The position numbers and the translations under genes were made by a program. A stretch of 64,000 nt of DNA from Dactylorhiza incarnata (taxonomy: Eukaryota > Streptophyta > Magnoliopsida > Asparagales > Orchidaceae), in contig JAWHQI010000064.1 of NCBI GenBank assembly GCA_033032865.1, positions 5,766,001-5,830,000 on the forward strand, read 5' to 3'. Positions 32,142 through 42,931 of this stretch are shown piece after piece (position 1 is the first letter of the stretch; every line of letters begins with the position of its first letter). Under the pieces are notes generated by a model. That model ran no database searches and was not told the origin of the DNA. It saw only the letters and a program-made list of their open reading frames with translations.

Positions 32142-32202
32142 CCAAGCACAACTTTGCACCTTGATAAGTCTTAATGAGCATTGTGTGTGCAAAGCACCTT
32201 GG
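32142..32202 (+). ncRNA. B: candidate structured RNA element, copy 2
   Basis: Same loop (TTGATAAGTCTTAATGAGCA) and same flanks (CCAAGCAC...GCACCTTGG) as copy 1, about 180 bp downstream. The stem sequence is different but still self-complementary: CTTTGCAC (32152-32159) / GTGCAAAG (32187-32194), 8 bp. The outer CCAAG/CTTGG arms (32142-32146 / 32198-32202) also pair. Confidence 0.45.
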
Positions 32203-33659
32203 TAGTTGTACATTTTTTGTGCATTGAAGTTAGTGGAAGTAAAATTATTTGTGTTTTATTGTGCTCTTTACTTCACGTATTACTTGTATTTTTGATTAAA
32301 ACATTTGTTTACTCTATTCAAAATACACTTTTGTGCACATCATTATCTTCCATAACACTTCTTCAAATGAGTATTGGATCCTAATGCAAATTCTATACTA
32401 CTCTTTATTTATGAAATGCACTAGATAACCTAGCATGCAATATACAATGTTTGGTATGATTTGAAATTATGAATTAAAATAACATTGTAGTAATCTTTTT
32501 GATAACATTATTTCATGCTTGGTTACATTATTGAAGATTTTAATTGAACAATGATTTACAAAAACATCTTCTTTATGAAATTTAACTCATATATCTTTTT
32601 ATGGATCATCATTACAATAAGATGTTTCTTGTATTTCTATAAGTCTTCCGCATCATCACCATATATTTCTACCTTGCGCTCTCATGCTTATATCAAAGTC
32701 TTAAATAGCAAAATTCTTTTCTTTCAACAAATGATAGACTTGCTTGGTAGATTTTATATTGGTTACTCTACACATGAATATTTTCTTTTTTGCTAAAAAC
32801 TCTGATTTATTTCTATGAAAATATTGTAATGCTAAAATTCTGATTTATGAATGGATTTCAAAATAGCTATGTGAGTGTTTTCATAAATTCAAATAAAAAT
32901 ATAAATCCATAGGCTATGCCATTAGATTTAAAAAGCTTAAATGTTTCCAATAATTATTATCCATGACTTCATTTCTCACCATAGCGGGGGCGTAGGGTTG
33001 TAGACATTAGATAACCTTTATCTCTAGTCATGTCTTGTCCTTAACTGGGGAGGGTTCCAGTGGGGCCTTGCGAGGCATTGAGGGGAAAGAGTGCTAGGTT
33101 GAGTTGTGTCTAGTGTTTGCATATGAGACTAACACCCCAACCTACGGCATGTATGCAGCTCCTCATGCCCATCCGTCACTTAGTATGGGGCTAGGGTGTA
33201 GACATATTATCTGGGTAGTTTAGTTTCTTGGAAAACATTACATTTTTGGTTATACTACAAACTCTGATTTATAAAAATGTTGTAATACTCAAACTCTGAT
33301 CTATTTAAACGAAAAGTATTCTAAAAACTCCTTATCATTTCCTTCTCTATAAGCTCGATCATGCTTTTATCTTATTATCAACTTTTTAGTGGTGTCTTCT
33401 TACCCTCTTTTGCTAATAACAAAAGGGGGAGAACTAACATGATAAATATTAATCTACTATCAAATTATAATGCTTAATTAAGATGATAACTTACATATTA
33501 GGAGATCATTCACTTAAGGGGTGCATGTATTTAGGGGGAGCTATTCTAAATGCTAAAATCAATAATTATCCTAAGTCATCACTCTCACACACACAAATAT
33601 AGTTTCATCATGCTTATTTATTAATGCTCTGATTTATCATTAATGGATTTGTTATTATC
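32203..33659. other. B: non-coding 3' interior with a block conserved in C
   Basis: No gene. 32990-33205 (TAGGGTTGTAGACATTAG... to GGGCTAGGGTGTAGAC) is clearly homologous to 58030-58250 of element C, inverted there. Two extra purine tracts AAAAGGGGGAG (33420) and TTAGGGGGAG (33530) precede the main one. Confidence 0.6.
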
Positions 33660-33672
33660 AAAAGGGGGAGTT
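33660..33672 (+). other. B: polypurine tract
   Basis: AAAAGGGGGAGTT directly before the 3' LTR. Confidence 0.75.
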
Positions 33673-34748
33673 TGTTGGAACATGGTCTTCCGCATCTCCT
33701 AGGTTTGAGAATAATAAATCCTATGTGTATTTGATCTTGTGTGTTTAAGTATGCAGGAAATCAAAGTCCACATGACTCAAGGATGGTTGCCCCTAATTTT
33801 GAGCCAGCAATTCTAAGTCTCCCACTAGCGCAGGCGGTAGCACTTAGCGCCTAGCGTTAGCAATGATAGCGCAATTCCAGGAGCACATATGGAAGGAGAT
33901 AGCGCCTGGCGGTAGCCGATAACACAGGCGGTAGCGACGCACACAGTTGGCAAGGAGGAATTTTTTCCTCGGATTGAAGATTCTACCGCGCAAAATATGT
34001 CCTAATATGGGATAGCGCCGACGGTAGCGCTAGCGCAGGCGCTAGCGCTGAGGCTATAAAAAGGACTCCTCTCCTCTCATTTCAGACACACATCAGAGAG
34101 ATATCAGAGAGAGGTAGAGTGCCAGAATTCCAGAGGCTATCTTTGCCGAAAGTTGAAGTCCTACCAAAGTTCTGTAAACTTCTGAAGGAGAATCTCATCA
34201 CGCCGGATCCAAACGAAGTCCGCTTCTACAACGCTTATTCTACAGCGGATCTTCGCCTCCGTCTTCAGAAGGGAGTTTTTATTTATTTTCATTTCATATT
34301 TTTCTTGTAAACGATTAGTGAAATCGCCTCGTGTTAGCGACTAGGTCTGGGTAGGACTTAGGGGGAAACTCGCCTTGTGTTGACGACTAGATCTAGGCTA
34401 GGTCTAGGGGGTGCTCGAGGCCACATCCGGGGAAGGGTTGGCTAGAGCGGCTTGAGGCCGAATCCGGGGAGGATAGGCTAGGGCCACCGGTTCGTGGGGA
34501 AGCGAGTCAGGATAGAAAACAAAAAGGAGTCTATTTCTATTAGCTTTGATTTCTAGCTTCGATAAGAGATCAAGTTTTGTAATCATGCTTCTCAAGTTAA
34601 TAAAATCATGTCTTTACTTTTACTTCACTTGATATGTCTTGATCTTCTTTAGTTTAATAATCAAAGCTTTTCTAAGATATTCAAAATATATCAAAAGTTT
34701 TTAAAACCCTTATTCACCCCCCCTCTAAGGGCGCCTACCGATCCTACA
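33673..34748 (+). repeat. B: 3' LTR
   Basis: 1,076 bp matching 26306-27384, with differences mostly in the CpG-rich palindromes (several C/T and G/A changes, as expected from methylation decay). TATAAAAAG present. Followed by the TSD GATAA. Confidence 0.88.
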
Positions 34749-36224
34749 GATAAGACTCACACTAAAGAAATTATTTGTTATTCCTGCAGGAAAACTGGAC
34801 ATATTGCTCCAGAATGTTCAGAAAATGCTGAGAAAAAGAAAGATCTGAAAAAGAAAAACCTCAAGAGGAAGGAGAAGAAGAAAGAAAGAGGCTTCATTGC
34901 AGAAGCTTGGAGTGAAACAGACTCTGAAGACAGCACTTCATCTGAAAGTGACAATGAAGAATCTAAGCAAGAAGACCTATGCTTAATGGCTCTTGGAAGC
35001 ACAGAAGAAGAATGCGTTGCTGAATCATGGAGTGAAACAGGATCAGAAGGAAGCATCTCTTCAACAGCAAAAGCAAATAGCCTTAGTCTCTTAGAAGAAT
35101 CTGAGGATAAGGATGAGGTAAGCATTTTTGATGAAATAGATTTTCTATGTGATGATTTTAAAAATGATTTTGAAAGACTCTGTTTAGATCAACTAAAAGC
35201 TAAACAAGAAATTAAGGATCTAAAAGAACAAATTAATATGAGAAAAATAGAAGATACATGTTCAAAAAATTATGAACTAAGGTGTAAAATCTATAAAACA
35301 GAAAAGGAAATAAATAGTGCTAAAATAGAAAATCAACTCCTTAAGAATAAGGTATCCCAGGCAAAATCTTTTGAAGAATCTATAAAAATTAGAAGCCAAA
35401 TACTTAAAGAAATCATTGATAAACAAACAATAAGATATAAGAATTTGGGGCTAGGGGCTGATCCTTCAACTAGTTCAATACCATCTGCCAAACCTGCTTG
35501 GATGAGCCCTGTTAAATTTACTTAACCTATCAAATCAACAAACTTAGAAGGAGAATCACAAAATAAAGAAGACCTCACCTTCAAAGAGATAAACCACATT
35601 GATGAATCATCATCATATCATTCAGAAGAAGACTCACAAACTCATTCTGAGAAGGCAACTAGGCCAAAAGAAATAATTCATAAAGAAATAAATCTCCAAC
35701 CAGAAAAAGGGAAGAATAAAATCTGTGAAGACACAATTACGTCGACTTTATATCGACGTATGAATGACAGCACGTCGAATTCTACTCGACCCAATCTCTT
35801 AGATGCTTCGACCTCAAATCGACGCATGAATAACATTACGTCGACTTACAATCGACGCAACTACTTCCATGCGTCGATTCCAGATCAACGCAATCTAGAG
35901 AAAGCGCTGAATACATATCGACGCAACTCTCAACATACGTCGAATAGATATCGACGCATAAAACCTCAGAGCAACTTAAATACAGGACATAGATATTCTT
36001 CAAAAACTTTCTATCTTAACCCCCATTCAGGACCCTTTCATTCTGATCAAAACTTCTATCCTAATCAAAACTTTTATCCTAATCAACAACTCTATCTTAA
36101 TCAACATCTCTATCCCTCTCTAAACTTAAATTCCCATAATCTAAAGACATTTAGGTGTTATATCTGTAATAAAATTGGCCACACTGCCAAACAATGTTGG
36201 CATAATCAATCCAATTGTTTATAA
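34749..36224 (+). pseudogene. gag: A: gag, C-terminal part with coiled coil and two zinc knuckles
   Basis: Continues the frame of 25470 after element B. First comes a CCHC knuckle, CYSCRKTGHIAPEC, at 34776-34817, then a Lys-rich stretch and an acidic stretch (SETDSEDSTSSESD). A charged coiled-coil-like region follows at about 35200-35420. TAA at 35523-35525 is a single in-frame stop; the frame is otherwise open to 36224. A seven-unit repeat follows at 35739-35957, then FYPNQ/LYLNQ-type repeats and a second knuckle, CYICNKIGHTAKQC, near 36153. This is much longer than a standard copia gag, as in Sireviruses. It should bind element RNA; the acidic and coiled-coil parts may mediate assembly. Confidence 0.8.
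35739..35957 (+). repeat. A: seven-unit 33-bp coding repeat built on the LTR palindrome
   Basis: Seven 21-bp units start every 33 bp (35739, 35772, 35805, 35838, 35871, 35904, 35937). Each is N-CGTCGA-N7-TCGACG-N or a near match, in the gag frame. They encode heptapeptides (T/A)SxxxRR: TSTLYRR, TSNSTRP, ASTSNRR, TSTYNRR, ASIPDQR, ALNTYRR, TSNRYRR. Four variable residues separate them. The DNA palindrome is the same as in the LTR at 19803-19823. Confidence 0.85.
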
Positions 36225-36662
36225 AATTAGTCCAAGGGTGACTTAGAAAACCTTAGGATTAGGAAGAAATAATCTCTCAAGAAAAACCTGAAATTTTCAG
36301 ACAAAGTAAAAATCAAGTCGATTCCTTAATCGACGCATCGTCGATAACTAAAAATGATTAATAAACTCGACGTATGCATCGACTCATATCGACGCATACG
36401 TCGATAGGGAACCCTGTCATCTCTGCTCCGACGCATGCATCGACTTCCACTCGACGTAACGTCGAATTCATGAAAAAGAGCGGCAATACTAAAATATTTT
36501 CGGTCACATCTACTGTTGTACCTAATAAACCTCGAATTGTGTCTCGTGTTGACGTTTCACCTGACTTAAATAGACTCTTTAGTTAAAATTCAGCATGCTC
36601 CTTGCATCTCTCACCCTTCTCATTTCTTAGTCCAGCCATCTCTCCTCTCTCTCACTGACCTA
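36225..36662 (+). other. A: spacer between gag and second gene, with palindromes
   Basis: Non-coding. 36315-36470 holds another dense set of TCGACG/CGTCGA words with the same dyad, partly with N6-N8 spacers. The rest shows nothing recognisable. Confidence 0.5.
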
Positions 36663-38444
36663 AATGGTTCCCAAGATCAACTCTGGTTTCGATATTGATC
36701 TTGAATTCTTCCAAGCCGCCGCCGAAAACTGAGCACCATAACTCTCTTCACTGAAGCTGGTTTAGACCAACTCATTTCCACAAGATGCAGACTACTAGAG
36801 ACAGAACTCACTGAGTTAATGAATCATGTTCAGATATCTGAGCAAGGAGAGATCACAGGAACACTCTATGAGACACCTGTCTCAATCTCTGCAGACCACC
36901 TTAGGGACACTTTTGATCTTCCATCAGGTACATACCAACACTATCCTTGTTCAAATCAAAAAGGGGAAGCAAATTATTTTCTGAAAATAACTAAATAAAT
37001 CTCCATCATCATTCCCTTATCAGGTGATGAACCTGTGGAACTCACCCCTGAGGAAATCAAAAGTCTGTTAATCACCATGAAGTTCTCCAAAGATAGACCA
37101 ATCCACCTAAAGAAAATAGATTTTTCTGATGAATATAGGCTATTGGCAGACATAGTAGGAAAAGTTCTACTATGCAAAATCTCTGCCCATGACACAGTGC
37201 CCAAGCAGCAACTGAACATCATGGGGGCCCTTGTGCTGAAAAAGAAGGTTGACTGGTCCAGCTGCTTACTAAAAATGATAGGCTACAAATATTCTCACAA
37301 AGAGAATGCCTATATGAGGATCATGAGTCAGGTACTCCTCCACTCCTTCCCCGACCTATGTAGGTCAAAAGGAATTCCCAATCCTCCTGGAAAAAGGATG
37401 TCCATAGCCCTCTTCTCAAAATGGACCAGGCAAATCCCCAAGCCTGGCTCCATTCTTGAAAGGACTCCCTCTCCTCCTAATTCTCCTGTGCATCCATCTT
37501 CCCCTCCTCCTCAACATACAAACATCTCCTCTCTACCAACATCATCCACACCTATAGCTTCTACTACCCTTACACCTCCTATCTTACCTGCACCTTCACA
37601 ACTACCAATTCAATCACTTGCTCAACCCTCCTCTATTCCTTCACCTCCTCCATCAAACACACTTCATCACAATGATACAGTCCTCTCTCCACCTTCATCA
37701 CCTCCACCTCCACCATTATCTCCTACTCCAACACACCTTGAACCATCTCCATCCACTAAAACTCTCATCACCCAGTGTATCCAGTCAACAGCCAAAAAAT
37801 TTCAAGAAATGCTGGATGGACACTGCTCCCAACTTCACTCCTCCATCATGCACATGCAAACCCAAATAGATGGGGTCAATGCCTCTGTGCAAAGCTTGAA
37901 GTCCTCTGTCTCTTCCTCTAAAGTGACCAAGTCTTTCTTAACCTCCTTGGCTAAGAAGGTCAAGAAGGGGGAGAAATTAGATGAGGAGTAGCTCTCAAGT
38001 CACAAATCTCTCCCACACAAGTCCCTTCCTACTTCAAAATCTGATAGTCTTGCACTGCTTAAGAAAATTGGGAATGAATTAGTACCAGAGCTACATACTG
38101 AGGACCAGATAACAGATGTACTCTCTATAGCAAGAGAAGCTACACAACAAGTAGTTCTCTTTCAAGGTGAGGCTAGCAGAGCAGAGAGAGAAGTTGAAAA
38201 GGAAACTAATGTTGAAAAAGAAGCTGAAGCTCAGGGGGAGTCAAATGAAGCTGGAGCTGGTGCTGAGAAAGAAACTGAAGAGGCAGAAGTAAAAGAAAAG
38301 GAAGTTCCATCTCAGGGGGAGCAAACTGCTGTGACTCAGGGGGAGCTGAGTAAATCACCTGTTACTGAGAAGGAGCAACCCACTTCTCTAAAAACTTTAG
38401 TATTCACTAGGAAAAGAAAAACTCCTCCTACCCCTCCTGAGTGA
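36663..38444 (+). pseudogene. A: second gene, plant-mobile-domain/Transposase_32-like protein, with intron
   Basis: Starts at ATG 36663 (MVPKINSGFDIDLEFF). A stop and a frame change occur near 36729-36745. The body then shows ITLFTEAGLDQLI, VSISADHLRDTFDLPSG, YRLLADIVGKVLLCK and VDWSSCLLKMI, the pattern of the plant transposon proteins found in many Sireviruses and Tat elements. A predicted 96-bp intron (GT 36928, AG 37023) removes an in-frame TAA and keeps frame. A long Pro/Ser-rich linker (about 37450-37760) and a helical region (LITQCIQSTAKKFQEMLDG) follow, up to TAG at 37989-37991. The same frame stays open to TGA at 38442-38444, encoding a Glu-rich tail with three QGE repeats. Function is unknown. 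Confidence 0.65.
36928..37023 (+). other. A: predicted 96-bp intron in the second gene
   Basis: Donor CATCAG|GTACAT and acceptor TTATCAG|GTGATG. Splicing joins codon halves G and GT to give Gly and preserves the frame. The unspliced frame hits TAA within the interval. The upstream part is AT-rich with no homology-like motif. Prediction from sequence only. Confidence 0.45.
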
Positions 38445-38617
38445 TGTGTTGAACAATGTTGATATACTCTTTCTTCCATGCTTAAATACTGTTTATGAAG
38501 TCTGTGTATATGATTCTATTTTCTTCTGATTACTTAACATATTTATTTTCTATATAAATGCCTTGCTGTGTTGATTAAAAGCTGGTACAATTTCTCCCTA
38601 AAAAGGGTTAAGACAAA

Positions 38618-38628
38618 TAGGGGGAGAT
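38618..38628 (+). other. A: polypurine tract
   Basis: TAGGGGGAGAT immediately precedes the 3' LTR. Three additional CAGGGGGAG words lie upstream, inside the coding tail (about 38229, 38313, 38337). Multiple tracts are a recorded Sirevirus trait. Confidence 0.75.
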
Positions 38629-39942
38629 TGCTGGGGAAATGATTTATCTTAACCCCTAAAAATGAGTAGAATATAAATTCTATGAATGAAAAATTAGTCT
38701 AAGTAAATATGCGTCAAATAGTATTCGACGCAACGTCGAAGTGTAGTCGACGTTCCTCTCAGAATGAGTCGAAGTAACTCCAAACAGAATTCGACGTAAC
38801 CTATGTCGACGTAACTCTGACTTCTAGTTGACGTATCTAGTGAAGTCGACGCACCTTAGTCGGCGCACCTTCCATATTCTCCTCTCGACGTCCAGCCAGC
38901 CTGAAATCGACGCTTCCGTCGAATAGTAATCAACGCAAGTCGATTCCGATGACAAATTCAAAACACACCAGATCTCTTTCCTTCTTTCTGTAGATCTGAT
39001 TCTTATGGAATTATATTATTCTTTTATAGCCGTTCTGAATCAGTCTTCCCTTCTAATTGATTCTTGGCTAAATTGATTAAGTTAATTATGGATATTATTT
39101 GAAATCAGAATGATCTCTTTCCTTCTACAGAAATATTGATTATGGAATCTTTTCTCTCTTACTATTTCTCTGACTGCTAATTGATTATTCAAATATAGTA
39201 TTCTTTGAATAAACAGAGCTATAAATAAGACGGAAATCGGCAGAGAAGAAGAAGTGATCCACTCCATCCATTTGAAAAAGAGGAAAAGCTCCCAAGTGAA
39301 AAGTGAGAAAGCTGAGAAAAGTGAAAGAGTGCTGCAGCAAAGAAAAAGCCTTCTTCTTCTCCTCCTTCTAAAGCCATACTGCTGCCATTTCTGAAAGCTC
39401 TCACTGAAAGAGAAAAAAAGGCCTACAATCTCCTTATCACTATAGAAGAGAGATTTCAAATTCACTATACTTGTGCTTCTAATCTTCTTGCTAGGAAGAA
39501 GATTCTTTCTTGCTTCAATTGTTTCTTTTCTACTTCTTCTTCTTATTCTTATTCCATTTTCAAATTGTGTAAAAGAGTTTTTAGAATCTCTCTTCAAAAA
39601 ATTCAGTTGTAGTGGTTCTAAGAGTCTCTTTATCAAAAGACTCAGGTTGGTTCTAAGAGTCTCCTTATCAAAAGACTCAGTGCAAGATAGTGAATTCCTA
39701 CCAAGGGGGTAGAAGAGTGGACTACCCAAAGTTTGGGGAACCACTATATTTCTTTGTGTTGTGCTGTGATTTTCTTTTTGCTATTTCTTTTGCTTAATTC
39801 TTGTTGGTGTGTGGGAAGCTTAAATCTGTGAATATTACACATATATATATATTTGTTAACTTTGCATAAAGTATTTTTAAAATCTCTATTCACCCCCTCC
39901 CCCCCTCTAGAGAATTCTAGTGAGGTTAACTGTGCACTTTCA
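38629..39942 (+). repeat. A: 3' LTR
   Basis: 1,314 bp, uninterrupted. Begins TGCTGGGGAAATG (5' LTR: TGTTGGGG) and ends CTGTGCACTTTCA before the TSD TGATG. TATA box TATAAATAA at 39220-39228. Confidence 0.88.
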
Positions 39943-39947
39943 TGATG

Positions 39948-41096
39948 TTTGTCCCCTCACTGACACGCCCATAGTTAGGGTGGGACTCAAGGTTGTCGTC
40001 GTCAAAAGCATCGGCCTCAAGAAATTCATAGTGCGTGACCTACTTCTAGCAATTCTTCAGTGCCTCAGAAGAGCTAGCCTTTGGGTCTGCAGGCCTCTTG
40101 CCCTTAGGATAAACAACTCGCTCTCCCTAATAGACCACAATCAGTTTGGTGGTCATTGGAGGGGGAAGGGAAGCTCTCCCAGCAAACGAGGTCCCAACCT
40201 CGCTAATCATCACCCCGACAGAAAGGGAGTGGAGTCCTATGAAAAGTATAACAAAATCAGCAAGTTAGTCAGTTAGATCGCCAACATATGGGCAAGGTGG
40301 AAACAGATTCGTCTATATCTTCTTAAAGGTTGACGCAAGGTAGCTCGTCAAAGCAACTTGGCGACATCAAGCTGCTTTTGGAACATCGAGGTGTATATGG
40401 GCTTTGACGCCTCCGTCAGGCGAGGGGATCTATGGATCGCAAGTTCCCACTGAACAGGCCGACAGTTAAGCAAGTCGTAAGGACCTTACACAATCACGAA
40501 CTTATCGTTCCATTTATGAACCTTGTTTTTGTCTCCTTAATCATTATGGAGTCACTGCTAAAGTAGGCGACACCCTACGAGGTCTCCTTCATGATTAACA
40601 GTTTCTAGAAGATGATAGAGTCGAAGATTACTCTGACCTTGTGTAGAAAGCAAACTAGGGCCATGACGACCATAATCTAATTCTGGTTGATCTTGGCGGG
40701 AATGAGATCGAAGTGAATCAGGCACCGCCAGACTTTCGACCATATAGGGACACGAAGACCAACGTCAAAGTGTGCCAGGGGGAAGATGGACTCGTTTGTG
40801 AAGAAGCTGTTGAGATGCTCGCCTACCTTGGCTCATCGAGCCATGCATTCGGGCAAAAAATGATGCATTCTAAAATCCGTGAGCTCTTCATTGGTGGTCA
40901 TGGACTCTGGGAGGGCATGCATGCAGAACTTGACCGTGCATTGAAAGCATCCCGTCTTTGGCTCGCCCGCAGGGAGACCATCTCAAAAAGAAAAGGGAGA
41001 GATGGTGGACTAGTCATGACCTCGCACACTCGCATCGCTAAACAAAGCTTGATAGAAAAAAATGCATTTAATATGGTTGGGTTCCCCTATTTATAG
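39948..41096 (-). pseudogene. G: upstream part of a decayed minus-strand transposon gene
   Basis: Read on the minus strand from about 41000 leftward: FPLAHFDVGLRVPIWSKVWR, then IHFDLIPAKINQN, IMVVMALVCFLHKVRVIFDS and VAYFSSDSIMIKET. In-frame stops occur around 40675, 40615 and 40580, and frame changes after that. The pattern (GLR-P-W..V...L...L.P..I..N.. ..V....CFLHK) resembles the putative gypsy-type transposon protein family (Pfam Transposase_28). TATAAATA on the minus strand at 41089-41096 is a possible promoter. The remainder continues at 19159-19715 beyond element A. Confidence 0.5.
41089..41096 (-). promoter_or_regulatory. G: TATA box on the minus strand
   Basis: TATAAATA in CTGTC-TATAAATA-GGGG, about 100 bp upstream of the first recognisable G coding sequence. 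41097-41273 upstream shows no gene. Confidence 0.45.
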
Positions 41097-41479
41097 ACAG
41101 GGGCCACCGACCTAGCACGATCGGGATGAAGACCTGCCCAGCGTTCTGAGGCCTTTGCGCATAAGCGAGGTGTCGCTGGATCGCTGCCAACGAGACCATC
41201 TATGAAAATCGATACTTGCCCTTCTTGGTCCCCTCAATCTAGCGAGATGATCCTTACATCATGAGCCTACTTATAATTTGTTGGGAATATTGCCCAACAA
41301 TATTTCTGATTTGAAGAAGTTCTCATGTCAATGATAAATGCTCTTTGTGTGTGATGAATATCTAATTTATTGTGCAGAAGTTCATTTAATTCAATTCAAT
41401 AAATCATTCACGATAAGTTCAATGATGTGGTCATTTTCAAGGAATACTTAGATAATTCTCAAAATTATGTTAAGTCAAA

Positions 41480-42490
41480 TATCGTCGATACAGACTGAAT
41501 ATATCATCATGATCTCTAAGTGCAACAAGCCAAATATCGTCGAGACTGACTGAATATATCGTCGTGATCTCTAAGTGCAACAAGTAATATCATCTTGAAG
41601 ACAAATTTCTCTTAGTCTTAATCATGTTGAAGACTAGGCACTACAGAAACATATGTATATCGTCTTGACAACACTTTAATCAAGACGATGTCGTTTTGAC
41701 AAGTATCAATCACTAAAGTATCGTCTTTTGGGATTCATTCAGTTAATTATTGTCGAGACAAAGAAAAAGGAACTTGTTCTAAAGGCTAAGTTAGGATCGT
41801 TGTGAAAAGAGATTTCATCGTGTTGAAGCCAATCCATGCAAGCTAATTCACTCCAAGTCAAATGTCGTCGGGAAGAACAAAATGTTGTCGAGAAGATTGT
41901 TTGACGTTTCAGAAGGCATGTTGAATTGAGAATACTCAAGACCATATTGTCTAGATATGGCTCCCTTGTCACCAAGACAATGCTCACATTCAAGTGTTAG
42001 GTTTTATCATCATGACAAGCTAAAATGTCGTCTTGATAAGCTTACTCATTCAATATGAAGACAGTGGTTGTGTTGAAGTCAGAATTCATCTTGATAAGCT
42101 TATTCATTCGACTTGAAGACAGTGATCATGTTGAAGTCAGAATTCGTCTTAATAAGCTTATTCATTCGACTTGAATACTGTATTCATGTTGAACTAAAAT
42201 ATCGTCTTGAAGATCCTAGTATCATCGAATAACTGAAGGATCAGCTAGAAGATTGAAATGTCGTTGTGACGAGATGAAAGATCATCGTGACGAGATGAAA
42301 CATCGTCGTGAAGACATCAAGTATATCTGAGAAGAAGCATTATCGTTGTGATAAGCTAACACTTTGGCAGAAGTGTACTCAACATATAAAAAGAACAAGT
42401 ATCGTCATGAAGAGTTGAAATGTCATCATGACCAGATGAAAGATCATCATGATGAGATGAAACATCGTCATGACAATTCAAGTTCACAGA
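41480..42490 (+). repeat. D: degenerate CGTC-rich repeats in LTR U3
   Basis: Recurring ATCGTC(G/T)(A/T)GA(C/G) words. Two clearer series: AAGTCAGAATTCGTCTTGATAA types (42050-42200) and GATGAAAGATCATCGTGACG types (42250-42480). The 86-residue His/Lys-rich frame at 42364 is a translation of the latter. Confidence 0.55.
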
Positions 42491-42931
42491 ACGCATTAAT
42501 CATCGTCGTCAATCAATCCAATCAGTACAGACTTTTAAGGTATGATATTTATGACATAAAGACATCCTCGTTTCGACCTTTAGGGTTTGTCGATGCTATA
42601 AATACAGATATGATGGATACCTAACAAGAACTGGGAGAATTTATCATTAAGAGGATCAAAGAGTGGCTCAATAGAACAATATTCTTTTCTTCAAGAAAGC
42701 AAGTTTATGCTGTGAAAAACAAATCGGAGAACAAAATCTGAAGAAAGAGATACACTCAGAGCATCAATCCAGTTCTCCCAATCAATCTATGATAAGCTAT
42801 ATACAAGATTCATCATTCAAGATTTTTGTTGTTGCTGCTATGAAGGTTGTCTTCATCAAAGCCTAAAGAAGACTCTTGCAAATCAAGTAAAGATCATATT
42901 GAGTCTATTCATTCTTTTGTTGTAAGAAATT

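Larger units (their letters stand above)
26306..34748 (+). mobile_element. B: Sirevirus-like non-autonomous element with antisense gene, nested in A
   Basis: 8,443 bp with TSD GATAA at 26301-26305 and 34749-34753. LTRs of 1,079 and 1,076 bp run from TGTTGGAACATGG to CCGATCCTACA. It has an initiator-Met primer site, one intact gag frame, an antisense gene, a long conserved non-coding interior and an AAAAGGGGGAG tract. No pol is present. By eye the LTRs are about 97% identical, so it is a fairly young insertion and younger than A. Confidence 0.9.
19721..39942 (+). mobile_element. A: Sirevirus-like non-autonomous copia element, split by two insertions
   Basis: LTRs start TG(T/C)TGGGGAAATG and end CTGTGCACTTTCA. 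TSD TGATG at 19716-19720 and 39943-39947. It has an initiator-Met primer site, an extended gag with two zinc knuckles, a second gene downstream, and an AGGGGGAG polypurine tract, but no protease, integrase or RT. Removing the solo LTR (20942-25242) and element B (26306-34748), each with its own TSD, gives an element of about 7.5 kb. Sirevirus assignment rests on gag type, the LTR end (TTCACCCCC...TCTAG), the CpG-rich LTR palindromes and the multiple GGGGGAG tracts known from that genus. Confidence 0.87.
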
